Positions 10,764 through 21,606 of a stretch of DNA of 64,000 nt are shown one piece after another. Each line of letters begins with the position of its first letter. Position 1 is the stretch's first letter. The DNA is from Pectobacterium sp. A5351 (GTDB taxonomy: Bacteria > Pseudomonadota > Gammaproteobacteria > Enterobacterales > Enterobacteriaceae), in contig NZ_CP116477.1 in the NCBI RefSeq assembly GCF_028335745.1, positions 558,001 to 622,000 on the forward strand, read 5' to 3'. The translations under genes were made by a program, and so were the position numbers. Under the pieces are notes generated by a model. That model did no database searches, was not told where the DNA came from, and saw only the letters and a program-made list of their open reading frames with translations.

Positions 10764-12254
10764 ATGCAAAGTATTATAAAAATTCATTCTCTGGACAATG
10801 TGGCTGTCGCCCTGCGTGATGTTGAGCAAGGCGAAACGGTGTCGGTGGATAGCCATACGGTGACACTTCAGCAACCTGTCGTGCGCGGACATAAGTTCGC
10901 GCTGGAAACCATCGCACCGGGAGAAATGATTACCAAGTATGGCCTGCCGATCGGCCATGCGCTGGTGTCTATTGCTCCCGGAGAACATATTCACTCCCAG
11001 AACGCGAAAACCAACCTGAGCGATCTGGATGAATATCAGTACCAGCCTGAGTTTATCGACCTGCCGCCGCAAATGGGCGATCGGGACGTGCAGCTCTATC
11101 GTCGCAAAAATGGCGATGTCGGTATCCGCAATGAGCTGTGGATCCTGCCAACCGTCGGTTGCGTGAACGGGATCGCACGTCAGATCCAGCAGCGTTTCCT
11201 GAAAGAAACCAATGACGCGGAAGGTATCGACGGCGTTTATCTGTTTAGTCATACCTTCGGCTGTTCACAGCTCGGTCAGGATCACGAAAACACCCGTACG
11301 ATGCTGCAAAACATGGTGCGTCACCCGAATGCGGGGGCGGTGCTGGTGATCGGTCTGGGGTGTGAGAACAATCAGGTTGATGCATTCCGCACGACGCTGG
11401 GCGATTTTGATTCCGATCGCGTAACGTTCATGGTGTGCCAGCAGCAGGACGATGAAGTCGAAGCCGGTCTGGAACGTCTGCATACGCTGTATGAGGCGAT
11501 GCGCCATGACAAACGCGAGCCGGGCAAGTTGAGCGAGCTGAAGTTTGGCCTGGAATGCGGTGGCTCTGATGGGCTATCCGGTATTACGGCCAACCCGCTG
11601 TTAGGCCGTTTCTCCGACTATCTGATCGCCAACGGCGGCACCACCGTGCTGACCGAAGTACCGGAAATGTTCGGTGCGGAACGTATTCTGATGAGCCGCT
11701 GCCGTGACGAAGCCACGTTTGAGAAAACCGTCCACATGGTGAACGATTTCAAACAGTACTTCATCGCGCACGACCAGCCGATTTACGAGAACCCATCGCC
11801 GGGTAACAAGGCGGGTGGGATCACTACGCTGGAAGAGAAATCACTGGGCTGTACGCAAAAAGCCGGACAGAGCAAAGTGGTGGACGTACTGAAATATGGT
11901 GAGCGCTTACATACTCCGGGGCTCAACCTGCTCAGTGCGCCGGGGAATGATGCTGTCGCAACCAGCGCGCTGGCGGGAGCCGGTTGCCATATGGTGCTGT
12001 TCAGTACCGGACGCGGCACGCCTTACGGCGGCTTCGTGCCTACCGTAAAACTGGCAACCAACAGTGAACTGGCGAAGAAGAAACCGCACTGGATTGATTT
12101 TGATGCGGGACGTCTGATCCATGACATGCCGATGGATGAACTGCTGAACCAGTTTGTGGAGCTGATTGTCGAGATTGCTGATGGCAAGCGTACGAAGAAT
12201 GAAGTGAACGACTTCCGCGAATTAGCCATATTTAAGAGCGGTGTAACGTTGTAA
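10764..12254 (+). CDS. uxaA: Altronate dehydratase UxaA
   Basis: This 496-residue iron-dependent altronate dehydratase makes 2-keto-3-deoxygluconate from altronate, completing the galacturonate branch before KDG kinase (not in this window). An N-terminal SAF-type domain (residues 1-90, with GHKFALETIAPGEMI) is followed by the UxaA catalytic domain with LPTVGCVN, FSHTFGCSQ, FGLECGGSDG and TGRGTPYG motifs and several conserved Cys/His residues. The ATG at 10764, preceded by AGAAGGG, is chosen over an upstream start inside uxaB. A terminator follows at 12277. Confidence 0.96.
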   Translation: MQSIIKIHSLDNVAVALRDVEQGETVSVDSHTVTLQQPVVRGHKFALETIAPGEMITKYGLPIGHALVSIAPGEHIHSQNAKTNLSDLDEYQYQPEFIDLPPQMGDRDVQLYRRKNGDVGIRNELWILPTVGCVNGIARQIQQRFLKETNDAEGIDGVYLFSHTFGCSQLGQDHENTRTMLQNMVRHPNAGAVLVIGLGCENNQVDAFRTTLGDFDSDRVTFMVCQQQDDEVEAGLERLHTLYEAMRHDKREPGKLSELKFGLECGGSDGLSGITANPLLGRFSDYLIANGGTTVLTEVPEMFGAERILMSRCRDEATFEKTVHMVNDFKQYFIAHDQPIYENPSPGNKAGGITTLEEKSLGCTQKAGQSKVVDVLKYGERLHTPGLNLLSAPGNDAVATSALAGAGCHMVLFSTGRGTPYGGFVPTVKLATNSELAKKKPHWIDFDAGRLIHDMPMDELLNQFVELIVEIADGKRTKNEVNDFRELAIFKSGVTL

Positions 12255-12276
12255 ATTCTATCCATTCCAATTAAAA

Positions 12277-12317
12277 TAAAACGGCGTTTCATTTTTATAA
12301 TGACGCCGTTTTTTTTC
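12277..12317 (+). terminator. Terminator of the uxaCBA operon
   Basis: AAACGGCGT pairs with ACGCCGTTT around an AT-rich loop and is followed by an uninterrupted T tract, about 25 bases after the uxaA stop. Confidence 0.9.
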
Positions 12318-12342
12318 GCAGCAACTTTTAGAGGCAGGGATC

Positions 12343-12873
12343 ATGACACAATATTGGATTGCCCAGTCTGTTGGTGTACTGGCGTTTCTGGTCGGTATCA
12401 CCATGTTTTTCAACCGTAACGATCAAAAATTCAAAATACAGCTCTCGGCATACAGCGCCGTTATTGGCCTGCATTTCTTCCTGATGGGGGCAAATGCGGC
12501 AGGTGCCAGCGCATTGTTGAACTCAGCACGTACGCTAATCTCACTGAAAACACACAACATCCTCGTGATGTTTGTCTTTATCTCACTGACGCTGCTTTTT
12601 GGGTTATCGGGCATGCACCATCCTATGGAACTGTTGCCGATAGCGGGCACGGTTGCCAGTACCTGGGCGCTGTTCCGCACCTCTGGGCTAATGACGCGCT
12701 GCGTGATGTGGTGCTCAACCGCTTGCTGGGTGGTACACAATATCTGGTTGGGATCGATTGGTGGATCGCTGATCGAAGGGAGTTTCCTGCTGATGAACGG
12801 CTTTAACATCATCCGCTTCTGGCGCATGCAGCAGCGCGGCATCGATCCTTTTAGCGTAGAGAAGAACGCGTAA
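12343..12873 (+). CDS. ygjV: YgjV family inner membrane protein
   Basis: This 176-residue polytopic protein has five or six hydrophobic segments and belongs to the YgjV (DUF1624-like/inner membrane) family. The start MTQYWIAQSVGVLAFLVGITMFF and the tail WRMQQRG resemble E. coli YgjV, which sits at the same place between uxaA and sstT. No substrate or catalytic motif can be read, and the role is unknown. It lies after the uxaA terminator and before a bidirectional-looking hairpin shared with sstT, so it may be transcribed alone or by readthrough. Confidence 0.85.
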   Translation: MTQYWIAQSVGVLAFLVGITMFFNRNDQKFKIQLSAYSAVIGLHFFLMGANAAGASALLNSARTLISLKTHNILVMFVFISLTLLFGLSGMHHPMELLPIAGTVASTWALFRTSGLMTRCVMWCSTACWVVHNIWLGSIGGSLIEGSFLLMNGFNIIRFWRMQQRGIDPFSVEKNA

Positions 12874-12896
12874 TTTCGAAGGTTTCTCATCACGTT

Positions 12897-12926
12897 AACG
12901 CCGCTCGTTTTAAAGCGAACGGCGTT
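12897..12926. terminator. Hairpin between convergent ygjV and sstT
   Basis: AACGCCG pairs with CGGCGTT, with an inner TCG/CGA helix, between the ends of two convergent genes. It could end either transcript, although T tracts are weak. Confidence 0.6.
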
Positions 12927-12958
12927 AGAGGAAGAGGGAGCATTAACCCCTCAATCGC

Positions 12959-14206
12959 TTACAGCAGATTCAAACGCTCTTTTTCCGCCAGTTTGGCATC
13001 TTCCGCCTGACAGACTGCTGCGGTAAAAATCACGTCGGTTGAGGAGTTGAGCGCGGTTTCTGCCGAGTCCTGCAAGACGCCGATGATGAAGCCAACGGCA
13101 ACCACCTGCATGGCGATATCGTTGGAGATACCGAACATGCTACACGCTAGCGGAATCAGTAGCAGCGATCCGCCCGCCACACCCGATGCGCCACAGGCGC
13201 AAATGGATGCCACCACGCTCAGTAATAATGCGGTAGCGATATCAACTTGAATCCCTAGCGTATGAACGGCGGCTAACGTCAGAACCGTTACCGTAATGGC
13301 TGCGCCCGCCATATTGATAGTGGCACCTAACGGGATAGCCACTGAATAACTATCTTCATTCAGGTTCAGTTTGCGGCACAATTCCATATTCACCGGAATG
13401 TTAGCGGCAGAACTGCGGGTGAAGAACGCCGTTACGCCACTTTCGCGCAGGCAGCGAAATACTAGCGGATAAGGATTACTACGAATCTTCCAGTAAACGA
13501 TCAGAGGGTTGATCACCAGCGCGACCAGTAGCATACCGCCAATCAGCACCATCAGCAGATGCGCATAGCCCCAGAGTGCGCCGAAGCCGGTTTCTGCCAG
13601 CGTTGACGCGACCAGACCGAAAATCCCCAACGGTGCGAAGCGGATCACGACACGCACGATCGCCGTGACGGCATGAGATGCATCGCTGATCAGGCTTTTT
13701 GTGGAGGCCGAACCATGGCGGAAAGCGAGACCTAATCCAACCGCCCAGACCAGAATACCAATGTAGTTCGCATTCAACAGCGCATGAATCGGGTTAGCGA
13801 CCACGCTCATTAACAAGCCTTTTAACACCTCAATAATACCTGAAGGGGGCGTAATATCAGTGGCTTGTGAACTCAGTGCCAGCGTAGAGGGAAAGCTAAC
13901 ACTTAATATCACGGCAACAAAAGCGGCAGAGAAGGTACCAATCAGATAAAGGAACAGGATCGGGCGGATATTGGTTTTCTGACCCTGTTGGTGATTAGTA
14001 ATTGAGGCCATCACCAGCATGAGTACCAGCACGGGCGCGACCGCTTTCAGTGCGCCGACGAACAGGGTACCTAATAACCCGACGGCTAGTGCGGCCTGTG
14101 TAGACAGCGAGGCCAGAATAATACCAGCCGCAAGCCCCAGAAGAATCTGTTTAACCAGGCTGCCGCGAGTAATGTACTGCAAAAAACGAGACTGTTGAGT
14201 GTTCAT
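12959..14206 (-). CDS. sstT: Serine/threonine:sodium symporter SstT
   Basis: This 415-residue member of the dicarboxylate/amino acid:cation symporter (DAACS) family transports serine and threonine with sodium in E. coli. Hairpin-loop and helix motifs typical of the family are present: [14 protein letters not shown] near residue 285 (serine-rich HP1), [11 protein letters not shown] near 320, and the [20 protein letters not shown]2 segment near 365. The length matches the E. coli protein. It is flanked by ygjV and alx as in E. coli. The 320 bases upstream carry its promoter and two copies of a palindromic repeat. Confidence 0.95.
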   Translation of the reverse strand: MNTQQSRFLQYITRGSLVKQILLGLAAGIILASLSTQAALAVGLLGTLFVGALKAVAPVLVLMLVMASITNHQQGQKTNIRPILFLYLIGTFSAAFVAVILSVSFPSTLALSSQATDITPPSGIIEVLKGLLMSVVANPIHALLNANYIGILVWAVGLGLAFRHGSASTKSLISDASHAVTAIVRVVIRFAPLGIFGLVASTLAETGFGALWGYAHLLMVLIGGMLLVALVINPLIVYWKIRSNPYPLVFRCLRESGVTAFFTRSSAANIPVNMELCRKLNLNEDSYSVAIPLGATINMAGAAITVTVLTLAAVHTLGIQVDIATALLLSVVASICACGASGVAGGSLLLIPLACSMFGISNDIAMQVVAVGFIIGVLQDSAETALNSSTDVIFTAAVCQAEDAKLAEKERLNLL

Positions 14207-14357
14207 AATTTTGACGGGATAACCGTTCCGCTAAGTGGTTGTCTGTACGGATTTGGCACCTCTGACATGTGTCGGGTGATTTTTCTTTCCGTAACTAAGT
14301 GTGTTTGCACGTGTCAGTATATGAAAATTTATTTTTGAGAAAAGCGAATGATGTGGT

Positions 14358-14463
14358 TTTTTATGACGGACATCCTTGTCCGTCACCCTACGGGCCGTTG
14401 CTGCGCAACGTTGAAAAACGCTCCCGACGTTTTTTTATGACGGACATCCTTGTCCGTCACCCT
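14358..14463. repeat. Two copies of a palindromic intergenic repeat
   Basis: TTTTTATGACGGACATCC followed by TTGTCCGTCACCCT occurs at 14358-14390 and again at 14430-14463. Each contains the perfect stem GACGGACA/TGTCCGTC with a four-base loop. Between them is CGTTGCTGCGCAACG, another palindrome. The arrangement is like a REP/BIME pair; family membership needs a genome-wide count. Confidence 0.7.
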
Positions 14464-14483
14464 GCGATGAAATGAGGAAAGGG

Positions 14484-14516
14484 TCTCCGCACGGTGGGAA
14501 CCGTGCGGAGAAGAGG
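14484..14516 (-). terminator. Strong hairpin after alx
   Basis: TCTCCGCACGGT and ACCGTGCGGAGA form a perfect 12-bp stem with a three-base loop just beyond the alx stop. The downstream bases on the minus strand are C/T-rich rather than pure T. Confidence 0.6.
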
Positions 14517-14526
14517 GGAGAAAGGA

Positions 14527-15480
14527 TTAACGCTCGGCGCGTTTGTTCACCCAAACGTTGATCAGCATGGTGATGATAAGAATGCTGGCAACGACGCCCA
14601 GAGAAATCGCCACCGGAATATGGAAAATGTCGATGAGCATCATCTTGGTGCCAATGAAGATCAGGATGACGGCCAGGCCATATTTCAACAGTGAGAAGCG
14701 TTCAGCCACACCAGCCAGCAGGAAGTACATCGCACGCAGTCCCAGAATGGCGAACAGGTTCGACGTCAGCACAATAAAGGGATCGGTTGTGACGGCAAAA
14801 ATAGCCGGAATACTGTCGACGGCGAAAATCACGTCGCTGATTTCAACCATGATCAGCACCAGAAACAGCGGCGTGGCATACAGGATGCCGTTACGGCGGA
14901 CGAAGAACTTTTCGTTCTCGATGCTATCCGTCATACGCAAACGGCTACGCAGCCAACGTACCAGCGGCTTGTCGCCGATCGCCCCATCATCTTCTTTCGC
15001 CAGCGCCATTTTAAGGCCGGTGAACAGCAGGAACGCACCGAACACGTAGAGTAGCCACTGGAACTGTGTGACCAGCCAACTGCCGCCAAACACCATCAGC
15101 GTTCTGAGAACGATGGCGCCTAACACGCCGTAAATCAGCACGCGACGTTGGTATTGCGGGGGAACGGCGAAGTAACCGAAGAGCATCAGCCAGACGAAGA
15201 CGTTGTCGACGGCGAGGGCTTTCTCGATCAAATAGCCAGTCAGGAAGGCCAGCGACTGGGCGTTGGCAACTTCACGACCCATCGTGCCGTCCAGATACCA
15301 CCAGAAACCGGCGTTAAACAACAGAGAAAGCGTGACCCAGATGATAGACCAGACGGCAGCCTGCTTGAACGTCATTACTGTCGACCCTTTGCGCCCTTGA
15401 TAGAGCAGGTCGATGGCCAGCATCACTATAACAATGGCAGCGAAGCTGCCCCATAACCATGGCGTACCGATGGTGTGCAT
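14527..15480 (-). CDS. alx: TerC-family membrane protein Alx (manganese exporter type)
   Basis: This 317-residue integral membrane protein of the TerC/Alx family has about nine transmembrane segments, including the conserved acidic membrane motifs [12 protein letters not shown] (near residue 67) and [15 protein letters not shown] (near 207). E. coli Alx is alkali-induced and implicated in manganese export. The ATG at 15480 with AAGGATC upstream gives the E. coli start [11 protein letters not shown]; a longer in-frame ORF runs into the leader and is not credible. The 5' leader carries a yybP-ykoY-type riboswitch and a terminator, so expression should respond to manganese and pH. Confidence 0.94.
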   Translation of the reverse strand: MHTIGTPWLWGSFAAIVIVMLAIDLLYQGRKGSTVMTFKQAAVWSIIWVTLSLLFNAGFWWYLDGTMGREVANAQSLAFLTGYLIEKALAVDNVFVWLMLFGYFAVPPQYQRRVLIYGVLGAIVLRTLMVFGGSWLVTQFQWLLYVFGAFLLFTGLKMALAKEDDGAIGDKPLVRWLRSRLRMTDSIENEKFFVRRNGILYATPLFLVLIMVEISDVIFAVDSIPAIFAVTTDPFIVLTSNLFAILGLRAMYFLLAGVAERFSLLKYGLAVILIFIGTKMMLIDIFHIPVAISLGVVASILIITMLINVWVNKRAER

Positions 15481-15502
15481 AGCAAGATCCTTAAATAGAA
15501 AC

Positions 15503-15534
15503 AAAAACGGCCAACATCGGAAGGACGCTGGCCG
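15503..15534 (-). terminator. Riboswitch expression-platform terminator of alx
   Basis: On the minus strand CGGCCA pairs with TGGCCG and is followed by TTTTTG, about 25 bases before the alx start codon. This is the position expected of a riboswitch-controlled intrinsic terminator. Confidence 0.75.
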
Positions 15535-15549
15535 CTTGTTATTAAAGCT

Positions 15550-15707
15550 GCAAATGCACCTCGCCTTCCGGCAAGGTCTCACTTACAACATTAATGAAGC
15601 TGTCTCATCAAGAATCGAGCTTTTCATCAAAGTTGCCCAGTAACCGGATGCGGAACGCATCGTAATGACGATTAGCTGGCGGAAAAGTTACTCCCCTTTG
15701 CCTGACA
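15550..15707 (-). ncRNA. yybP-ykoY (manganese) riboswitch in the alx leader
   Basis: Reading the minus strand, the leader begins with the conserved CAAAGGGGAGTAAC block, and about 120 bases later has the matching ACCTTGCCGG and GAGGTGCATTTG segments that form the Mn-binding junction in this family. It lies directly upstream of alx, the classical PRE element position, and is followed by a terminator hairpin. The identification rests on motif order and context; a covariance search would confirm the boundaries. Confidence 0.85.
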
Positions 15708-15753
15708 GAAGATAGGTGAAAAGATGATCCTGGTCAAATAATTATCGCGTTAT

Positions 15754-16752
15754 TCACTCTGCATTTCCCGGTGTGGCGGCATCGGCAGGGAATACGATGC
15801 CGGTTTGGCGGCGAATTTCCGTTAGCAGTCCGGCGACGGTGCGTGAGCGTGCCAGTTCCGCATGGTTGATGTCGTTATCGGTTACCAGTGTGGCAAAGAC
15901 TTCGGCTTCGTACAGCATGCTGTTGATATGCTGCGGTTGGCTGAGATCCAACTGTTTGCCTTCACGCGGAATGAATTTCACGTTATGGCATTCGGAGACT
16001 TTTTCAATCACCAGCGAACCGTCTTCCCCCTGAATTTCACTGGGTATCGCGGAGTGGCTGACTTTGGAATGGATGAGGGTGACATCGAAATCGCCGTAGT
16101 TCAGGATGACGCTGCCATGTGCGTCGACACCGCTTTCCAATAGCGTCGCGCTGGCCTGCGTGGTGCACGGTTCGCCCCACAGCGCCACAGCGAAGGCCAG
16201 ACAATAGTAGCCGATATCCATGATGGAACCGTTGGAAAACGCCGGGTTGAACGTATTGGGATTCTCGCCTGCCAGATAGCGCGGGTAGCGTGAAGAATAC
16301 TGGCAGTAATTCAGCACCACTTTACGCAATCTGCCAACTTTCGGCAGCGCCTGCTGTATCACGCTAAAATTGGGCAGGCTGGCGGTTTTGAACGCTTCAA
16401 ACAGCACGACCTGATTTTCTCTGGCGCAGGCGATCATCTGTTCGACTTCATAGCGATTGGAAGCCAGTGGTTTTTCACAGATGACGTGCTTGCCGTGGCT
16501 CAGGAAGAGCAGTGCCTGTTCGCAATGCAGTGAGTTAGGGCTGGCCAGATACACGGCGTCGATAAGGTCGGATTTCGCCATGGCTTCCAGTGAATCAAAG
16601 CGCATGTCCACCATGTAGTCAGCCTGAAACGGCTGCGCTTTTTCTGCCGTGCGTGAATAGATGGCGGTGAGCTTCAGCTTGCCGGTTTCGTGGGCGGCAT
16701 CAACAAACTGGCGAGTGATCCAACTGGTTCCTACAATAGCGAAGCGAATCAT
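15754..16752 (-). CDS. ygjR: Gfo/Idh/MocA-family oxidoreductase YgjR
   Basis: This 332-residue NAD(P)-dependent oxidoreductase has an N-terminal Rossmann fold starting MIRFAIVGTSWITRQ, the EKP motif near residue 90 (VICEKPLASN) with the catalytic Lys of the family, and a C-terminal alpha/beta substrate domain. The physiological substrate of YgjR is unknown; the family acts on sugars, inositols and their derivatives. The start at 16752 matches the E. coli protein. An ATG at 16776 would add eight residues. The gene is convergent with nothing nearby and diverges from rlmG, as in E. coli. Confidence 0.88.
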   Translation of the reverse strand: MIRFAIVGTSWITRQFVDAAHETGKLKLTAIYSRTAEKAQPFQADYMVDMRFDSLEAMAKSDLIDAVYLASPNSLHCEQALLFLSHGKHVICEKPLASNRYEVEQMIACARENQVVLFEAFKTASLPNFSVIQQALPKVGRLRKVVLNYCQYSSRYPRYLAGENPNTFNPAFSNGSIMDIGYYCLAFAVALWGEPCTTQASATLLESGVDAHGSVILNYGDFDVTLIHSKVSHSAIPSEIQGEDGSLVIEKVSECHNVKFIPREGKQLDLSQPQHINSMLYEAEVFATLVTDNDINHAELARSRTVAGLLTEIRRQTGIVFPADAATPGNAE

Positions 16753-16913
16753 AAGCGTTTGGTATCCTGAAGGCATAGGTGATGACTAGGGAGATTATCA
16801 CGGTGAAATGACAAGGCAACGTCAATCATTTCCCGTTCTGGCAGAGAAAAGCATTTACTGACGGGCTATTTTAAGGGATAAACAGCGCAAATTTTATGAA
16901 GCAGGAGAGGCCA

Positions 16914-18053
16914 ATGAGCCAACTCGAATTGGAAACGTGCAACCTGACGTTGGTGCGTTACCCTCAGGTCGCTGAAAACTCGGCGCTACAGGCGTGGGAT
17001 GCCGCAGATGAATACCTGCTGCGTGAGCTGGCCATGATGGAAATCGCGCCGGGGCCGCGCCTGATTTTCAACGATACGTTTGGCGCGTTGGCCTGTGGTT
17101 TGCAGGCGCAGTCTCCCGTTAGTATCAGTGACTCTTACCTCAGCCAACTGGCAACGCGGCACAATCTGGAACTGAACGGTTACGATGCCGATACGGTAAC
17201 ACTGTTGGATAGCATGGCGGAGCTGCCCGCTGCACCCGCGCTGGTGGTGATTAAAATTCCTAAAACGATCGCGCTGTTGGAACAGCAATTGAGAATGTTG
17301 CGTAAGGTCGTCACGCCGCAAACACGCATCATCGCCGGTGCGAAAGCGAAGGATATTCATACCTCTACGCTGCAACTGTTTGAACGTGTGATGGGGCCGA
17401 CGAAAACCTCGCTGGCCTGGAAAAAGGCGCGTCTGGTTCACTGTGAGTGGGCGGAGTTGAAAGTCAGTGAGCAGTCACTCACCACTGAATGGGAGCTAGA
17501 TGGTTACGGCTATCGCATTCAAAACCATGCTAACGTGTATTCACGTAATGGGTTGGATATCGGCGCGCGTTTCTTTATGCAGCATTTGCCGGAACAACTC
17601 GACGGTAAGATCGTCGATCTTGGCTGTGGTAACGGCGTGATTGGGCTGGCAGCGCTGAAAGCTAACCCGGACGCCACTGTGGGTTTCTTCGATGAGTCCT
17701 ACATGGCGGTGGCATCGAGCCAAATGAACGTTGAGGTCAACTGCCCGCAGGATGTCGAGCGCTGTAGCTTTGTAGTGAATAACGGATTGGCACGCGTTAA
17801 GCGCGATACGTTACAGGCGGTGTTGTGCAACCCGCCATTCCATCAGCAACATGCGGTGACGGATGAAATTGCCTGGCAGATGTTTATGGATGCCCGTCGC
17901 TGTCTTCAGGTTGGCGGAGAACTGCGCATTGTGGGGAATCGCCATCTGGATTATTTCCACAAGCTGAAGCGTCTGTTCGGCAACTGTGAAACCGTAGCCA
18001 GTAACACGAAGTTCGTCATACTGCGAGCGGTGAAAACGGGGTCGTCCCGCTAA
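16914..18053 (+). CDS. rlmG: 23S rRNA m2G1835 methyltransferase RlmG
   Basis: This 379-residue SAM-dependent methyltransferase modifies the 2-amino group of G1835 in 23S rRNA. It has the duplicated architecture of the RsmC/RlmG family: a degenerate N-terminal domain and an active C-terminal domain with [14 protein letters not shown] (motif I, near residue 235) and the NPPFHQ catalytic motif (near 303). The ATG at 16914, with AGGAGAGG upstream, gives the E. coli start MSQLE. It is convergent with fadH; the intervening 36 bases hold a GGCGTTAACGCC palindrome. Confidence 0.94.
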   Translation: MSQLELETCNLTLVRYPQVAENSALQAWDAADEYLLRELAMMEIAPGPRLIFNDTFGALACGLQAQSPVSISDSYLSQLATRHNLELNGYDADTVTLLDSMAELPAAPALVVIKIPKTIALLEQQLRMLRKVVTPQTRIIAGAKAKDIHTSTLQLFERVMGPTKTSLAWKKARLVHCEWAELKVSEQSLTTEWELDGYGYRIQNHANVYSRNGLDIGARFFMQHLPEQLDGKIVDLGCGNGVIGLAALKANPDATVGFFDESYMAVASSQMNVEVNCPQDVERCSFVVNNGLARVKRDTLQAVLCNPPFHQQHAVTDEIAWQMFMDARRCLQVGGELRIVGNRHLDYFHKLKRLFGNCETVASNTKFVILRAVKTGSSR

Positions 18054-18089
18054 CCCCACCTTGTCGAAACTATGGCGTTAACGCCAAGA

Positions 18090-20192
<2,103 letters not shown>

Positions 20193-20359
20193 CTAGCGGT
20201 AATTGAGAGAGTTGTGAAATTTATGTTTATTTATTGTGATTGATGTCATTGCGAATCGTAGGGGGAAGCGTGCGCAGGCAAGGGATCGTGTACCGGAGTG
20301 TTTGTTGTCGGGGGCGTGTGACATTATAATCCGCGGGTTTATCGGGCAAAGGTATCGTT

Positions 20360-20656
20360 ATGCGGGTGGAAGAGTTGGAATATCGTCTGGATAGCGCACT
20401 CCGTGCGTTAGAGCAAAGCGTTCAGCGTCAGCAGCAGACGTGGCGGCAGGAACATCAGTCCCTCCAGCAACAGTTGCTTCAGGCGAAAGAGCGTGACGCT
20501 TACCTTTGTATGCAGATTGAACGGCTCTCTGCGCAGTTGAGTGCGATGGATAGTTCGCCGGAGCGAAATCCGCTGCTTCAGAAAATGAAGGTCATTCATG
20601 CCCACCTTGATGTGCTGGCACAAGAAGCCAGTGCCTTTAGACGTTCACTGCGGTAA
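20360..20656 (+). CDS. Small coiled-coil protein of unknown function
   Basis: This 98-residue product is rich in Gln, Leu and Glu. A heptad-like pattern runs through residues 5-65 (RLDSALRALEQSV, LQQQLLQAKERD, QIERLSAQL), consistent with a parallel coiled coil. A second short helix follows a Ser-Pro break near residue 68. There is no signal peptide, membrane segment or cysteine pair; it has a single Cys. An AAAGG ribosome site precedes the ATG. I do not recognise the family. It stands alone between fadH and spy. Confidence 0.65.
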   Translation: MRVEELEYRLDSALRALEQSVQRQQQTWRQEHQSLQQQLLQAKERDAYLCMQIERLSAQLSAMDSSPERNPLLQKMKVIHAHLDVLAQEASAFRRSLR

Positions 20657-20908
20657 TCGTATCAGGTATTTTTCAGCCATATCGTGCTGCCGTGTTAATA
20701 CGGTATGTCGTTAACGCCCTATTTCGTTAACGTAATGCTTCCGCTTCCTTACACAATTCCTCCTCATTCTCCATAATTGCCGCAAATGTGGAGTCGACAC
20801 TTGCAGAGATTTACCCTTGCTCTAATTAACTGAAGGTGTCGGGCCTATACTTTCTCTCGCAGCACGGCATTCGCCGTCGACAAATCAATTCAGAGAGAGG
20901 AATGAAAT

Positions 20909-21397
20909 ATGCGTAAACTCACTGCAATGCTGGTTGCTTCTTCTTTGGCATTGGGCGCGGCAGGTATCGCGCATGCGAATGAAGCGCCGAAAGGGCCTGG
21001 CCCGGAACATAAGATGATGATGAAAGAGGGGCGGGAGCAGGGCGGCATGATGGGGCCTGATGCGATGTTTAGAGAACTGAATTTGACGGAAGCGCAGAAG
21101 CAGCAAATTAAAGACATCATGAAAGCATCCCGCGAGAAAATGCACAACGCGATGCAGGAAGACCGTCGTGAGATGCATAGCCTGATCGCATCAGAGACGT
21201 TTGATGCCGCAAAAGCACAGACGCAGTTGGATAAAGCGGACGCGGCACACAAGGCCAGAATGCTTAACGGGCTGGAAACCAAAAATAAAATCTACAACAT
21301 TCTGACGCCAGAGCAGAAAAAGCAGTACAACGACAACTTTGAAAAGCGGCTGACCCAACCGCCAAGACCTGACGGCAAGCCCGTTCCTGCGGAATAA
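20909..21397 (+). CDS. spy: Periplasmic chaperone Spy (CpxP family)
   Basis: This 162-residue ATP-independent periplasmic chaperone has a signal peptide with AHA cleavage near residue 23 and a mature, methionine- and charge-rich helical protein. Two LTxxQ family motifs are present: LTEAQKQQI near residue 57 and LTPEQKKQY near residue 130. It has the closest resemblance to E. coli Spy (NKIYNILTPEQKKQ is shared). Spy is induced by the Cpx and Bae envelope stress systems. Upstream, a -10-like TATACT at about 20846 lacks a good -35, consistent with activator dependence. A GTAAA-N5-GCAAG partial CpxR site lies on the minus strand around 20802. Confidence 0.92.
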   Translation: MRKLTAMLVASSLALGAAGIAHANEAPKGPGPEHKMMMKEGREQGGMMGPDAMFRELNLTEAQKQQIKDIMKASREKMHNAMQEDRREMHSLIASETFDAAKAQTQLDKADAAHKARMLNGLETKNKIYNILTPEQKKQYNDNFEKRLTQPPRPDGKPVPAE

Positions 21398-21606
21398 CGC
21401 CTTATTTTATGAAGTGGCACGATAGCTAAAATACCTCGTTCAGTAAGACCATCGGATTGACATATTACCCCCCTGGTAATGTTTCAGTTCGGTGGTTTTT
21501 TTATTTATTTCTCTCAACCATCACGCCGTGAGTCAGGAAATGATTAATGTTATTCTCACGCGGAGAACGCGGGTGTAACTATCGTACAGTGGGCGGTAAA
21601 GGACAG

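Larger units (their letters stand above)
14207..14526. other. Intergenic region between sstT and alx (320 bp)
   Basis: This region holds the sstT promoter side, two copies of a 33-base repeat (14358 and 14430) and a strong hairpin just past the alx stop. No ORF with family features is seen. Confidence 0.6.

Noticed and set aside
16986..17441. A 151-codon minus-strand frame inside rlmG
   Set aside because: It is antisense to a well-conserved gene and shows only shadow composition.
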